Part shown: one piece after another, positions 9,206 through 18,683 of the stretch | Layout: every line of letters begins with the position of its first letter | Position numbering within the stretch: the first letter of the stretch is position 1 | Origin: Roseiarcus sp963765375 | GTDB lineage: Bacteria; Pseudomonadota; Alphaproteobacteria; Rhizobiales; Beijerinckiaceae | Assembly: GCA_963765375.1 (NCBI GenBank) | Contig: CAVXVZ010000001.1 | Span: 124,001 to 188,000, forward strand | DNA: 64,000 bases | Direction: 5' to 3' | Translations under genes and position numbers: made by a program | Notes under the pieces: generated by a model | What the model was told of the DNA's origin: nothing | Seen by the model: the letters and a program-made list of their open reading frames with translations, nothing else | Database searches by the model: none

Positions 9206-9276
9206 ACTTGAAAACGCTCTCCACAATTGCGGGGCAAGTCCAATCGCTTACGACGCCAGTCCTCAATGAGAGCGCG

Positions 9277-10155
9277 ATGCAAATCGATTATCAGACGACC
9301 GCCAACTTCTGGGACAAAACTCATTTCGACCCCGTTTTTTTAAGACGCGAATGGAAGTTCCATCCAACTGCGAAGTCGAGGCTTCACGCGCTGCTGGGCG
9401 CGTCGTCCCGAGAGCAATGGTTCCACAATCGATATTTATCGGGACGCTCTGGCCTTCGTGGGCTCAGCATCGGAGTTGGGAAGGCAGAGGCCGAACTAAT
9501 CTAATATCCCTCGGCGGGTTCGACCGGTACGACCTCTACGACGTCAGTCCGGTAGCCACTGAGACCGGTCGTCAGACGGCCCAGGCAAGGGGGCTTAAGG
9601 CCGCCAATTTCGTCTGCGGCGACATATACGAGGCCGTCTTGCCGGACGGTGGCTACGATGTCATCACCTTCTTCGCAGCGCTGCACCACATGGGAGACCT
9701 TGAGGCTATTTTGCAGAAGTGCAATCGCATGCTGGCGCCCGGTGGCGTGCTGTGGGCCGCCGAATATGTCGGGCCGGATCGCTTTCAGTTTCCCGACAAG
9801 CACACGGCCTTCGCCAAGGCGCTCTATCGGGCGCTCGATCCGGAAATCAAGTTGCCATTCGAGCCGGAATTGAGGTTCCCCTCGGCCGAGGAGGTCATTG
9901 CGGCTGACCCGACCGAGTCGATCCATCCATCTGAGATTCAATCCACGATGCGCTCGATTTGGCCGAATATGGAATTTATCGGGACTTATGGAACCCTGAT
10001 GTTCATCCTGTCCTGGTGTCTCAACTACAACGCCTGGTATGACACCGATCAGGGTCGGGAAATCGTTCAACACGGTCCTGGATATCGACGCTGCAATGAT
10101 CGATGCCGGCCGCTTACCTCACTATTTTGCTTATTTGGTCGCGAAGAAAGAATGA
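9277..10155 (+). pseudogene. SAM-dependent methyltransferase, two frameshifts
   Basis: The start is in frame 1 (MQIDYQTTANFWDKTHFDP, ATG at 9277). Around 9490 the reading frame must change to frame 3 to continue the nucleotide-binding fold: GLSIGVGKAEAEL, then RYDLYDVSP, then FVCGDIYE, GGYDVITFFAALHHM and LAPGGVLWAAEYVGP, which are class I methyltransferase motifs I to III. Near 10070 a second shift leads to a plausible C-terminus, TVLDIDAAMIDAGRLPHYFA, ending at 10155. Rebuilt length is about 290 residues. The substrate is unknown. The IS3 copy 1 right end lies 34 bp before the start. Confidence 0.75.
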
Positions 10156-10805
10156 TCGGAAGCCCGCCGAGCTGAGCCGGGCCTCGCAGGCGGATCGCCA
10201 AGCCCGCGCTGTTCAAGGCGGGCGACTGTCGACCGGGCCGGGCGAGTAGGGCGCGCGGACGCAGCCAGGCCGGCCCCCGATATGGGCCCATCCCGATCAA
10301 GTTCATCCCGGATAACAGCGCGGAGGTTATGAGTTCCGGCGTCGAGCCAACCTGCCTCGGCCACGGCGACATTGCCAACGACAATCGTCTTGCAAGTGAC
10401 CAGCGGTGGACCGCTATTGGGGACCTCCCACCCATCTGCCCGGATAACAACGCCTACCGGAGTCCAGAGAGCAACAATGGCCGTCGCGGATGCGTATGCT
10501 TCGAGCGCAAAAAGATAGTAGTTGCAAGAAGTATAAGGCGCATACGAACGGCCCCCACAGTTAAGAATTCTACGTCCGTCTGCCGGCGTTGCCAACAGGC
10601 TTAGCGACAACACGCCGATCGCGACCGGGGAGAAATGGGTTTTTTGAGAGCCGCGCTGGGCGGGGCTACGGAAAACGTGCTGCCCTGCGGGGATTGTGCG
10701 GCGCATCGAGGATGCTCGAATGGACATTGTCTTCGCCGGTTCGCTCACGGGAAATCCCGCGGAGCAGCGCTTTACATTTGATCAAGTGGCGAGCCTCCAC
10801 AGCAA
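10156..10805. other. No convincing gene
   Basis: A 205-codon minus-strand frame (10131-10748) exists and has a hydrophobic stretch, but it overlaps the end of the methyltransferase remnant, lacks a recognisable domain and has no good ribosome binding site, so I do not call it. Confidence 0.4.
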
Positions 10806-10889
10806 AGGGAGCGCTTCGCATAATGTTCGAGGTTTGCGGCTGTGCGGTTTTTTGACCGCCTCAACAGGGCCGCAACGAAGGTATACCGG
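10806..10889. repeat. 84-bp repeat, also present at 43819-43902 in inverted orientation
   Basis: All 84 bases match, as far as I can align by eye, the left end of the IS1380-type unit at 43819. The repeat contains a hairpin (gcggt, T5G loop, accgc) and ends in ggtataccgg, which at the other site is the exact boundary with the target gene. Here the ccgg end borders IS5-related sequence on its right. It therefore looks like a stranded end of a second copy of that unit. Confidence 0.85.
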
Positions 10890-11992
10890 TCGTCGCGCAC
10901 CACTTTCAGCGTTCTCAGCCGCTCATTTTCTGGCCTCTTGCCTATTCCACACAGACTCCTCCTCGCGGCGGCTCACGGCGCCGCGATGAGAAGCCTCGCC
11001 CGCTTCATGTTCATCGCCATTGCGACGAATTGAAGGTGGCAGTGGTTGCGATCCAGGCCGAGATAGCGAACCTTCGCCATCCCATACCAGTTCTTCATCG
11101 TCGCGCTCGACGCCGACGCGAATGCGCGACGCCGTCTTGTTGAACCACACCTGCCAGTTGACCAACGGCTTGTTGCGCTTGGCCTTGTAGGCGATCCTGT
11201 CCTCGATCCCGAGTTCGCCGAGCTTGTCGCGCAGCGCCTGGCTGTCGTAGGCCTTGTCGGCGTAGTAGGCCCCCTCGTCGCCCTGGATCATGGCTTCGCC
11301 CCGCTGACTGTCGTGCAGATCGGCGCTCGTCATCTCCGCTTGGCGCACAAGGCCGCTCTCCTCGTCCACCGCCAGATGCGCCTTGTAGCCAAAGGAGGTC
11401 TCGCCGTTCTTCACCGTGAAGCTCGCGTCGGGATCGCGCTCGCTGACCACGCCTTCCTCGAAAGACGGCGGCTTCACCGCCGCCGCGATGATCGTGGCGT
11501 CAACCAGCGTGCCGCGCTTGACGATCAGGCCTCGCGCGTCGAGCTGACGGTTGACCTCGGCCAGAAGCTTCTCCGACAGGCCGAGCTTCTCGATGCGCTG
11601 GCGGAACCGCCAGATCGAGGAATGGTCGGGCGTCTCCTGATCGAGCGGAATGGCGCAGAAGCGCCGAAACGACAGCCGATCGCGCACGGCTTCCTCCGCA
11701 CCGGGATCGGAGAGCCCGTACCATTGCTGGACAAGCACGATCTTGAACATGGTCAGCGGTGGGTAGGCTGGGGCGCCGTCCGAAGAAGAATGCAATGGAC
11801 CCATCAAGACGTCGAACGCCGCCCACTCGAATGTCTTGGCGATATCTTCCAAGAACCCGCCCGCACGAGAATAGGCCTTGACGAAGGCGTCGGCCAGTGA
11901 GGGTTGGCTGAAGTTACGGCGCGACATCGGCGACTCACGTTCTCGGAAAACCCCACAGAATCACGGGTCAGAGCGTTTTGCAAAGGGCTCCT
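10890..11992 (-). mobile_element. IS5-family insertion sequence remnant
   Basis: The right-hand (5') end shows a plausible terminal repeat, read inward as gagccctttgcaaaacgctc ending at about 11991. The matching end at the left is not recognisable and may have been lost where the 84-bp repeat now lies. The transposase it carries is frameshifted. Confidence 0.6.
10973..11927 (-). pseudogene. IS5-family transposase, frameshifted near the C-terminus
   Basis: The N-terminal DUF772-type domain (MSRRNFSQPSLADAF, then PPLTMFKIVLVQQWYGLSD) and the DDE domain (GTLVDATIIAAA, GYKAHLAVDEESG, YADKAYDS) read normally to SRIRVGVER. There the usual TFATMK has lost bases; the remaining family C-terminus (MAKVRYLGLDRNHCHLQFV to ARLLIAAP) is found in the next frame and ends at 10973. 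The catalytic Glu region near the end is thus out of frame. Not functional as it stands. Confidence 0.85.
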
Positions 11993-12289
11993 ACTTGTGT
12001 ACGAACACGATCTGAAATCGAAAACGAGAGTTCTTTTCAAACCGAATGAGGGGGGCTCATCCTTACCAAAACGAAAAGAACTTTGCTCCTCCCTGGATGA
12101 CTGCGCCGTAGTTTGGGACGCCGAACTGAGACTCCGCTTTGGGTCGCTTTGAGCCGTTCGCCGCGCCACCGGGGAATGTCTGATATTTGCGCAAACGCGA
12201 CGCCCGTATCCGTCTGGAACTCGGTAGAGTCGAGATGTGTCGCGGTGACGTTAGGCTGAGCATGTCTGTTCCCGCCCCTTTCGTCTGGC
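11993..12289. other. No gene seen
   Basis: Short frames only, on both strands, none with a recognisable domain or ribosome binding site. Confidence 0.4.
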
Positions 12290-12801
12290 GGTGCCTTAGT
12301 GGCTCAGCCGTGGCTCCGTTTCCACACCCCGCTCATCGAACCGGACATGCAGATTTCCCGCATCCGGCTCTCGGACAAGACTTCACGCCGTCTTCGCGCG
12401 CGACGCCATCGGCGGCTTCTGAACATCATACGGAGTTGATATGTTGCCCAATCTCCATGTCCTTCGCCACGTCCTGCATCTGTCTTGAACTGAGGCCCCT
12501 TCCCTCCACCAGAGTTACCCGGTTTCCGCGGTACTACGAACCTCTCCGCCACCCCAGAGCGCCCGGCCTGTCCCTCACGGGCGTCCGGTTGGTCCTGTCA
12601 TCCCTGACCTGACCACGCTTCCCGTGTTGCGTGCGCTTTCCTTGTGTGCGTGCTGCCGCCACTGCCCCGGTGCAGCGGCTGGGCGTCGTCCTCGCTCATC
12701 TCACCCAGCCGTATCAGCCTTCCCCGATAACGTTGTCGGGTCGGCCTGCACATCGTCCTTTTCGAGGCCTGCTCAGCGTTCACTCGCGTTGCGGCCCGCA
12801 C
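12290..12801 (-). mobile_element. 5' fragment of a bacterial group II intron, reverse-transcriptase ORF lost
   Basis: On the minus strand the segment opens with GTGCGGGCC (12801 downward), matching the GUGCG 5' splice-site consensus, and continues with the kind of structured RNA seen at intron 5' ends. It includes the stem gagccggatgcgg / catgtccggttcgatgagcg (12340-12380 region) that in rhizobial introns lies just before the maturase. A leader-like frame at 12304-12552 (MAERFVVPRKPGN, then GPQFKTDA, GDWATYQ) resembles the N-terminal segment annotated in many group II maturases. The catalytic RT domain and the 3' intron domains V and VI are absent. It is a dead fragment. Confidence 0.6.
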
Positions 12802-13304
12802 ACTCGCGCCGTCACCTATATGTGACGCGCTACACCGAAGGCTTCAGCCATTTCGTCACCTCCATGACTGCTCCGGTTGCTTCCGGCTGGAGCGATTGCC
12901 GGGTGGGGCTCGCACCCACTGGAAAGCGCCGCCTTGTCACGGCGCACGCAATTAGCGGACGTTCTCGCGATGGCTGGCATTGGCTCGAACTCGACCCAAG
13001 CGGTCGTTCGCGGCTCGCAGCATGAGGTCCGACAGTGGCCGTAAAGAGAAAGGCAGCTCCGGAGCAAGCGGGGCGAGAAGCTGCCGTTGGAAGCGAAGCA
13101 GCGTTCGACCGCCGTCGACCCGACCTTGCCTTAGCTCGCCGAGTGAGCGATTCTGAAAGGTGCCATTCAGCAGCGCAGTCGGACGGCAGCTTCATGCCGA
13201 ATTCTCACCGTCCGACGGTTGGCTCGCAGCCCGAAAACTGCCGTACGTTCATTGTCGGCACGACAATTAAGGCTTGGGATCCACTCGAATCAGGACGAAT
13301 TATA
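12802..13304. other. No convincing gene
   Basis: The plus-strand frame of the following gene is open back to 13035, but the extra 90 codons have unusual composition and no start signal, so I exclude them. Nothing else is recognised. Confidence 0.4.
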
Positions 13305-14012
13305 ATGACAGAGGGAACCCGACAGGCTGTGCTTGAGCTTGCCGAGCAACACTACGGCAAGTCGGACGAACCGCTCTACCTGGCGGGGTTGGGACAGGCG
13401 CTTCGAGGGCGGAAGGTATGGCCGGTCGAGGGTGAGACACGGTCTTTGAAGGACTGGTTGAAAACCCTTGAACCAGACATCAGGGTTATTCAAGACGAGA
13501 CGACGCCTGCCCGCGTCGCCATCGCCACCCCGGCCAACGCTGAGCGCGTCGGTGAAATCCTGCTCGGCCTGCGGAACGCGGAGTTTCTCGGCGCTCTGGC
13601 GCGGCCCGTCCTGCTCGCATTCTGCGTTCGCGGTATCGAAAATGGACCGGTTTTCATCACGCGGCGGCCGCCGTTTAAATACACGCTCGTGCAGCCCGAA
13701 GACGGCGAGAACTACCACGTGGTCCCGCCTGACTTTCGGCTACCGGGCTTACGCTTGGCAACCTTGGGCAAGATGGCACCAAGCGACGTCGCCCAACTCG
13801 GCGCAAACATCCAGCGGTGGGCTGGCGCGCAGGCGGTTGACCTCGGATCCTTGAGCCGCGAGGTCTCTGACGTCCAGCGGCCCATGGCGGAGGAGGTTGC
13901 GATCGGCACGATGTCGGCGCTGGACCGATTTATCGCCGCCCAACGTCCGGACTTGCGCAACCAGATCGTCATCCCCGCCGACATCGCAGCGTTACTTAGC
14001 CGGCACAAATGA
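13305..14012 (+). CDS. Protein of unknown function with a LOTUS/OST-HTH-like N-terminus
   Basis: A 235-residue protein starting at ATG 13305. Its first 75 residues (helix, LYLAGLGQALR, variable loop, SLKDWLKTL, then IRVIQD and ARVAIATP strands) follow the winged-helix plan of LOTUS/OST-HTH domains, which bind RNA in eukaryotes and bacteria; this is a pattern match by eye. The rest is globular with no motif I know. Its stop overlaps the start of the next gene (ATGA at 14009-14012), so the two are translationally coupled. Both are intact in a region where most genes are broken. Bacterial OST-HTH domains are often linked to NYN-type RNases, but no such domain is visible here. Confidence 0.55.
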   Translation: MTEGTRQAVLELAEQHYGKSDEPLYLAGLGQALRGRKVWPVEGETRSLKDWLKTLEPDIRVIQDETTPARVAIATPANAERVGEILLGLRNAEFLGALARPVLLAFCVRGIENGPVFITRRPPFKYTLVQPEDGENYHVVPPDFRLPGLRLATLGKMAPSDVAQLGANIQRWAGAQAVDLGSLSREVSDVQRPMAEEVAIGTMSALDRFIAAQRPDLRNQIVIPADIAALLSRHK

Positions 14013-15016
14013 CGGATCGACGCGACCGACGTCGTCAACGGCGAAAGGCGGTGCGCGCCGCTATTGAGCCGGTCGCGACAAAGGCATTGGCCATAGTCGT
14101 CGGTCTGCCGCCGGCTCTCGTCGGCCAAGTCGACGCGTGGGTCACAGACGCAATCGCCAAACCGGTGCGCGTCATACCGATCGCGGCCTCGCCCGATGAC
14201 AACCGACCTTACGGCACCACCCAGGTGAACCAGATCCTGGCGAATGTCATCGAATACGCCCAGAGAAAGCGGAAGGCCCAGCAACAACCAGCACCGTCGT
14301 CGATCCTCTTGCTATATGTCCCGGGTTCGAGTCAGGAGCCGTTGCTCACCGCCTTCGATTTTTTCGTCTTTCCCGTGTCTCTGACAGCGCTCAGCGCGTT
14401 TCGGGAGGGGCGCCAGCTACGCCACGATCCGACTGAAGTTCGCCGTGCGATCGAGGCAGTCGTGGTCCCCGGCAGCGCAACGATGCGTGTGTTCGAGGCC
14501 GTTCAGCAGCGGGTAAGGGCGGTGCGGGACACCGAGGCGCTCCAGCTGCCTCCGATGAATTTCCACATCGGTCGGGAGCGACCGATCGCGCAGGTCTTCG
14601 CGGCCTTGCGGCGCGGCGACCTGGCCTGGGATGCCGAAATCGATGAACTTGAGCCGCAGGAGTTCGACCACAAGCGGGTTCCGCATCTCCACAAAGGCGC
14701 GAACCGGCGGGCCTACCAGGACAACCGCGGCCTAGTTTTCCTTCGTGCCCACCTATTGGCCCACCATGGTGCCAATCGCGAGGTGCTCGAAGAGGACGAT
14801 GTCGAGGAAGACGCTAGGCAGCTGCTGCGTGGCGCATTTCGCTTCGGCTGCCCACTTGATACGGGCTTCCATCACGATGTTCAACTTGAAGAAGACCAAA
14901 CCTTGGATGCGATAATGTTCTCGTGCTCCCAAAAGGGCACGATCCGATCCAAGGCGACCTACGTCAACATCTACCCCAATGACATCGTCCGGGGAAGGAA
15001 ATTGGTCGCTCCCTAG
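14009..15016 (+). CDS. Protein of unknown function, partner of the preceding gene
   Basis: 335 residues, starting with a strongly basic tract (MTDRRDRRRQRRKAVRAAIE) that could bind nucleic acid. The middle has alternating strands and helices (ALAIVVGLPPALVG, SSILLLYVPGSS). The C-terminal half is rich in His and acidic residues (VPHLHKG, LLAHHGANREVLEEDDVEED, GFHHDVQLEEDQ), which could form a metal site. I recognise no family. The 4-bp overlap with the upstream gene implies a shared function. A regulatory or defence role is speculation. Confidence 0.55.
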   Translation: MTDRRDRRRQRRKAVRAAIEPVATKALAIVVGLPPALVGQVDAWVTDAIAKPVRVIPIAASPDDNRPYGTTQVNQILANVIEYAQRKRKAQQQPAPSSILLLYVPGSSQEPLLTAFDFFVFPVSLTALSAFREGRQLRHDPTEVRRAIEAVVVPGSATMRVFEAVQQRVRAVRDTEALQLPPMNFHIGRERPIAQVFAALRRGDLAWDAEIDELEPQEFDHKRVPHLHKGANRRAYQDNRGLVFLRAHLLAHHGANREVLEEDDVEEDARQLLRGAFRFGCPLDTGFHHDVQLEEDQTLDAIMFSCSQKGTIRSKATYVNIYPNDIVRGRKLVAP

Positions 15017-15287
15017 ATATCTAGGCCAACGACCTCAAGATCTAACCGCCCGTCACTACCCCCACTAACCGGTCAGCCAGGGCCGGAGCCCATCTGCGAC
15101 GTCCGAGAGCCGGACGAAGGGTCGTTTCCGACCGTCGATTTCCGAGGCTTGCGCCTCGGTGCTTTTCCAAGGCATGCGCCAAGGTCTGCGAGTGTGATCA
15201 TAGCTATGCGCGATAGATCGACCCCCCATATATCGACTCTGCCTCCCCGAATCAAGAACGCGTCAGTTCGCCCACTCACTATGCGGT

Positions 15288-15425
15288 TTACGTCGATTCC
15301 AGCCGGCTGCTTCGCGCAAAAACCGAACATTCCGCGACGGCGGGGCGAACGTGGGCGGGGTTGATCAGTATGGGCTCGGGCTCGTCGGTGCCAGCTGTCC
15401 TGAACAGCACGAACTTGGTTGACAT
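15288..15425 (-). CDS. Small protein or N-terminal remnant
   Basis: A 45-codon frame starting MSTKFVLFRTAGTDEPEPIL, with a strong ribosome binding site (GGAGAGGAG) upstream. The start resembles short rhizobial proteins that open with a single beta-rich domain. The adjacent frame continues with plausible protein (VNRIVSG...FLIRGGRVDIWGV) to about 15180, so a frameshift may have shortened it. No function is evident. The surrounding intervals 15017-15287 and 15426-15588 show nothing else. Confidence 0.4.
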   Translation of the reverse strand: MSTKFVLFRTAGTDEPEPILINPAHVRPAVAECSVFARSSRLEST

Positions 15426-15588
15426 TGGGCGCTCCTCTCCTTGGAATGGGCAGTCCACGATGCGAGACGGCGCGTGTCAACGCTGCCCTAGCGTCAGTGC
15501 TCAATCCGGGCGCAGCCCATCCATCGTCCTCCAGGCTGCCACCTCAGATCATCCTCAGTGGCACGTCAGGGGAACGTGAAGGGGCGGG

Positions 15589-16173
15589 CTAGGGGCAAGG
15601 TAGGCCGTGGCCCACATTCGAGAGGTGGACGCCAAGCACGCGGAGACAGTCCACGACGGCTAGCGGCCCGCCCCAAGCGAACAGAACTTCCGTGCCATCT
15701 AGGTTCGTTTCCACCTCGCGGACGATAGCTTGAGTCGGATAACGCGCGGTGTTCGCTGGGTGCTTGAGTCGGCCAGTCATCGCATCTTTCACTCTATGCT
15801 CGAAGCTGAACTTGTTCCCGTGAGCGACGCCATTCGATCTCTGCTTCCGGCATATGTCCAAAATATTGGTGCGCTCCCAGCGCATCCCCAACAGTCAGCA
15901 GCGCACCCACAAGCCAAACCTTGTCGAAGTCTGTCTGGACCTCAGGGTCACGAGATGCCTGCAAGAAAAGCGGGAAATGCGCAGTCATTGCACTGCCATC
16001 GTTTCCCACGATCCTGAACACTGGCACTATCTGTCCCGCCTCGACTTGAGGTATCAACTGATCAGAGCGGATGTCTCGCAGATAGCGGCGTGGTGTGCGA
16101 AATACTGCTTGATCATCCGTTCCGCGAGCTGCCCGATCTCGACAGCCGCAGCATTTGGGATCTCTTGGCTCAT
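15589..16173 (-). pseudogene. Hypothetical protein, frameshifted
   Basis: Three consecutive frames read as one protein of about 190 residues: MSQEIPNAAAVEIGQLAERM from ATG 16173, then LIPQVEAGQIVPVFRIVGND to FGHMPEAEI, then GNKFSFEHRVKDAM to VDCLRVLGVHLSN ending at 15589. Each shift lies where the previous frame turns to low-complexity sequence. I do not recognise the family. The start overlaps the stop of the upstream 48-codon ORF. Confidence 0.5.
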
Positions 16174-16316
16174 TGGACGTTGCCCTGATGGGGCAGCCGT
16201 ATCGCCCCGATGGCCGCCGCCTTGGCGCTCAGGGGCTCCTGTCCCGCGTACCGGCTCGTCATGGACGGCCCAAAACCCACCCTTCGCCTGCCCACGACCT
16301 CTGCCAGGGTGTACAT
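16170..16316 (-). CDS. Small ORF overlapping the next gene
   Basis: 48 codons starting MYTLAEVVGRRRVGFGP and ending NVQ, with its TGA overlapping the ATG of the following frame (ATGA). The overlap is the main support. Function unknown. Between this ORF and 16583 I see nothing. Confidence 0.35.
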   Translation of the reverse strand: MYTLAEVVGRRRVGFGPSMTSRYAGQEPLSAKAAAIGAIRLPHQGNVQ

Positions 16317-16582
16317 CGTGAATTGACCCTTCTCAGCATCGATGGAATTGAGAATACGTGATCCTAAGAATGGATGACGGCACTAAGCGTCTTAGATTGA
16401 GAACAGACGCTCCGATAGTGCCGTTATTGGAACTGCAAAAATAACGACGATAAAGGACAGTACACAAGTCCGGTGCCTCGGGACACTTTGCCTCGAATAA
16501 GGCTTTCAATCAGCAGGTCGGCCGCGTCGTCGGGCGTCAAATAGAACGCGCGATAGGGTTGCCGCGCGTTCAAATTAACTAA

Positions 16583-17131
16583 TTAACCGCAGATCAACTT
16601 TTTACGACGGAGAATTTGAAGGAGAAACACTTCCTCGCGGCCCCCCTGAACCGAAAACAATCCCAGTTCCCAGGAGCCCTTGTCACTTTCCTGCGAAATT
16701 GCGACTCCCGTTGCCCCTGGCCCGATATCGGGTCGATCGCGTCGCACAATGAATTGGCCGGGAAAACGACCTTCGACCGAAGGCCCGCCGAGGAGTTCCA
16801 ACCCGTCTCTCCAGGCCTGCAACGCATCGGGGGCCTTTGGGTAGACCTGCTGCATGGTTATCGATGAGGCACGTCCGGCGTAGTCGTCGCCTCCACAAAA
16901 TCTCGCTAATATGCGCAACGAGTACCCTTCACGTAGACCAGTGTCCCTTGCAGCTAGTTGGTCTTTTGTAAATAATTCAAACACAAGCTTGTTGTCTGAA
17001 ATCCATTGCTTAAGTTTTGAATAGCCAACTCCAGGCTCAAGCGTTTTGATCAGTTCTTCGGTCGTTTGGGCCAAACATGGTTGATGCAATGCAATTATGA
17101 ACCAAGCGACGATACTTATTGAACGCACCAT
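16583..17131 (-). CDS. Exported hypothetical protein
   Basis: The ATG at 17131 has GAGGA seven bases upstream, so I prefer it to the ATG two codons earlier. The 182-residue product begins with a signal peptide (MVRSISIVAWFIIALHQP, cleavage after CLAQ). The mature part has two Cys and mixed alpha/beta character with no known motif. It follows the TPR gene 17169-18683 on the same strand with a 37-bp gap, suggesting an operon. Codon use is less GC-rich than its neighbours, which hints at horizontal origin for this small cluster. Confidence 0.6.
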   Translation of the reverse strand: MVRSISIVAWFIIALHQPCLAQTTEELIKTLEPGVGYSKLKQWISDNKLVFELFTKDQLAARDTGLREGYSLRILARFCGGDDYAGRASSITMQQVYPKAPDALQAWRDGLELLGGPSVEGRFPGQFIVRRDRPDIGPGATGVAISQESDKGSWELGLFSVQGGREEVFLLQILRRKKLICG

Positions 17132-17168
17132 GGTCATTCCTCGCGCTCCTGACACGGACGGTTGGCGG

Positions 17169-18683
17169 TCAAAACTGCTTAAAGCTATGTTGTTCGATTA
17201 CCGGTTTATCCGTTTCGTACAAATTATTCAAATCATTTAATCTGACTTGCAACGAACTAAGTGTGTCTCTAGTTACTCTTTTATCTAAATTGTCGACCGC
17301 CTCATTCAAGGCGTCCAACTCCGGCACTTCTCCAAACACAGTTAGCAATCTTTCGCGGATAGTGCGTATTCGATCCTTGACAACTTCGCGTAACTGTTGC
17401 AGTTCATAGTAGTGGGCGACGGACCACATTGCGTCCTGTAATCCCGACCTCATCTTCTTTAAATCTGAAATGGGTAGTTCTGGGGATGCCGGGGCAGACA
17501 ACGTGAACTGCTCCTTAATCGTATCTTGTAAGCCTAAATCGTTGACGCTGCCTATCTTGGACTCGACAAGATCACGTAGTTTCTTGACCTCATCAAATAC
17601 GGTCTCTTTTTCCTGAAATTCGGTGACTTTGTCGACAAAAGCTTGCGTACGTTTCGACAACTCGGCGAGTGCCTCGTCGGTCAAGGAGGCCGGCTGAGGC
17701 TCTTTCTCAGCAAGCGCGGTAAGAAGGGACTTATGCTCATCCTTAAGCTCTTGAGTTAATTTATCTATATCAATGTGAGACAATTCATCCCGGAAAGGCT
17801 GAAGCGGGGAATGCGCGGGCGTGACTGGTGACGGCGGTGGAGAAGGCTGTTGATGACCTAACTCCGCAAGTGCAAGTGCTACGTCCTGATCGCCCGGTTG
17901 TAGCTGATCATATGTGGTCAAATCTGTGACGGCGTGTTCCGTTTGGCCCATCATTTTGTAGGTCAGGCCACGCTCCCGGTAGGCTCCCGTCCATTTCTTG
18001 TCCAGGTCGATCGCGTGAGAGAAATCCGAGATCGCCTGGTCGAATTTAAACTCGGTCCGAAGTATCTTGCCCCGGTCGATAAACAGGCCTCCGTCCTGGG
18101 GGGAGAAGCGGATCGCCTCATCGTAATCCCGGAGGGCGAGATCATACCTGTCCATGTCGTTGTAGACATTGGCCCTGCCACGAAAAACAAAGGAATCAGT
18201 AGGGGCCAGTTGGATTGCCTTGTTTGCGTCACTCAAGGCCTCGTTGAACATCCTGCTCTGACGATAGGCACTTTCACGATTGTCATAAAACCCTGCCACG
18301 TTCGGTTCGCGGGCTAACACGAAGCTAAAGTCGTCTATGGCTTCCCTAAATCGTCCGACCTCAAGTAACGCGAGACCACGTGTGTTGTGTGCGGTCACGA
18401 GAGCCCGAACATTTCTCGAAACCTCGATGACGTTGGAGCAGTGAGCGATTCTGTCGGCGGCATCCTTCGAATTCCGACATTCGCGCAAATCGGACGAGGG
18501 ATCAGCAGGTGCGGCGGACGACGCGGTGGGGGGCAGCAGGCTGGGGTTAACGGCGGTGATCCGCAATCTCCCCTTCCCAGAATCATCGAACATCGCGGCC
18601 CAGATGTATCCGCTTCCGCCACCCATGTGGAAAACTGGCAGGCCTTCGCGGGCCGATTTTCCAGAAGTCGGCAAGAAAGTCAA
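17169..18683 (-). CDS. TPR and coiled-coil protein, probably C-terminal part of a frameshifted gene
   Basis: After a segment of about 100 residues come four or five 34-residue TPR units (AHNTRGLALLEVGRFREAIDD, shortened: key A, G, Y/F and A positions; similar units at roughly residues 130, 165, 200 and 235), a Pro-rich linker (QQPSPPPSPVTPAHSP) and about 190 residues of mostly helical, coiled-coil-prone sequence. The first 35 residues of the frame (SAREGLPVFHMGGG, AAMFDDSGKGRLR) read as a natural continuation of the upstream exported protein, and the two frames overlap by 101 bp. I therefore infer one gene from 19455 to 17169 broken by an indel near 18680. It probably acts in the periplasm as a scaffold. 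Confidence 0.6.
   Translation of the reverse strand: MTFLPTSGKSAREGLPVFHMGGGSGYIWAAMFDDSGKGRLRITAVNPSLLPPTASSAAPADPSSDLRECRNSKDAADRIAHCSNVIEVSRNVRALVTAHNTRGLALLEVGRFREAIDDFSFVLAREPNVAGFYDNRESAYRQSRMFNEALSDANKAIQLAPTDSFVFRGRANVYNDMDRYDLALRDYDEAIRFSPQDGGLFIDRGKILRTEFKFDQAISDFSHAIDLDKKWTGAYRERGLTYKMMGQTEHAVTDLTTYDQLQPGDQDVALALAELGHQQPSPPPSPVTPAHSPLQPFRDELSHIDIDKLTQELKDEHKSLLTALAEKEPQPASLTDEALAELSKRTQAFVDKVTEFQEKETVFDEVKKLRDLVESKIGSVNDLGLQDTIKEQFTLSAPASPELPISDLKKMRSGLQDAMWSVAHYYELQQLREVVKDRIRTIRERLLTVFGEVPELDALNEAVDNLDKRVTRDTLSSLQVRLNDLNNLYETDKPVIEQHSFKQF

Larger units (their letters stand above)
8002..9242 (+). mobile_element. IS3-family insertion sequence, copy 1, with 3-bp target duplication
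   Basis: The element is 1241 bp. Its inverted ends are tggacttgcctcgtaaagc at the left and, read inward from the right, tggacttgccccgcaatt, followed in both by tggagagc. The target trinucleotide atc occurs at 7999-8001 and again at 9243-9245. A near-identical copy sits at 21183-22424. Both ORFs are intact, so the element may be active. It landed between the cupin gene and the methyltransferase remnant. Confidence 0.92.

Noticed and set aside
10131..10748. 205-codon minus-strand frame with one hydrophobic segment
   Set aside because: Overlaps the methyltransferase remnant, no ribosome binding site, no family; not strong enough to call a gene.
13035..13304. Upstream extension of the gene at 13305
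   Set aside because: Composition differs from the rest and there is no start signal; ATG 13305 fits the domain start better.
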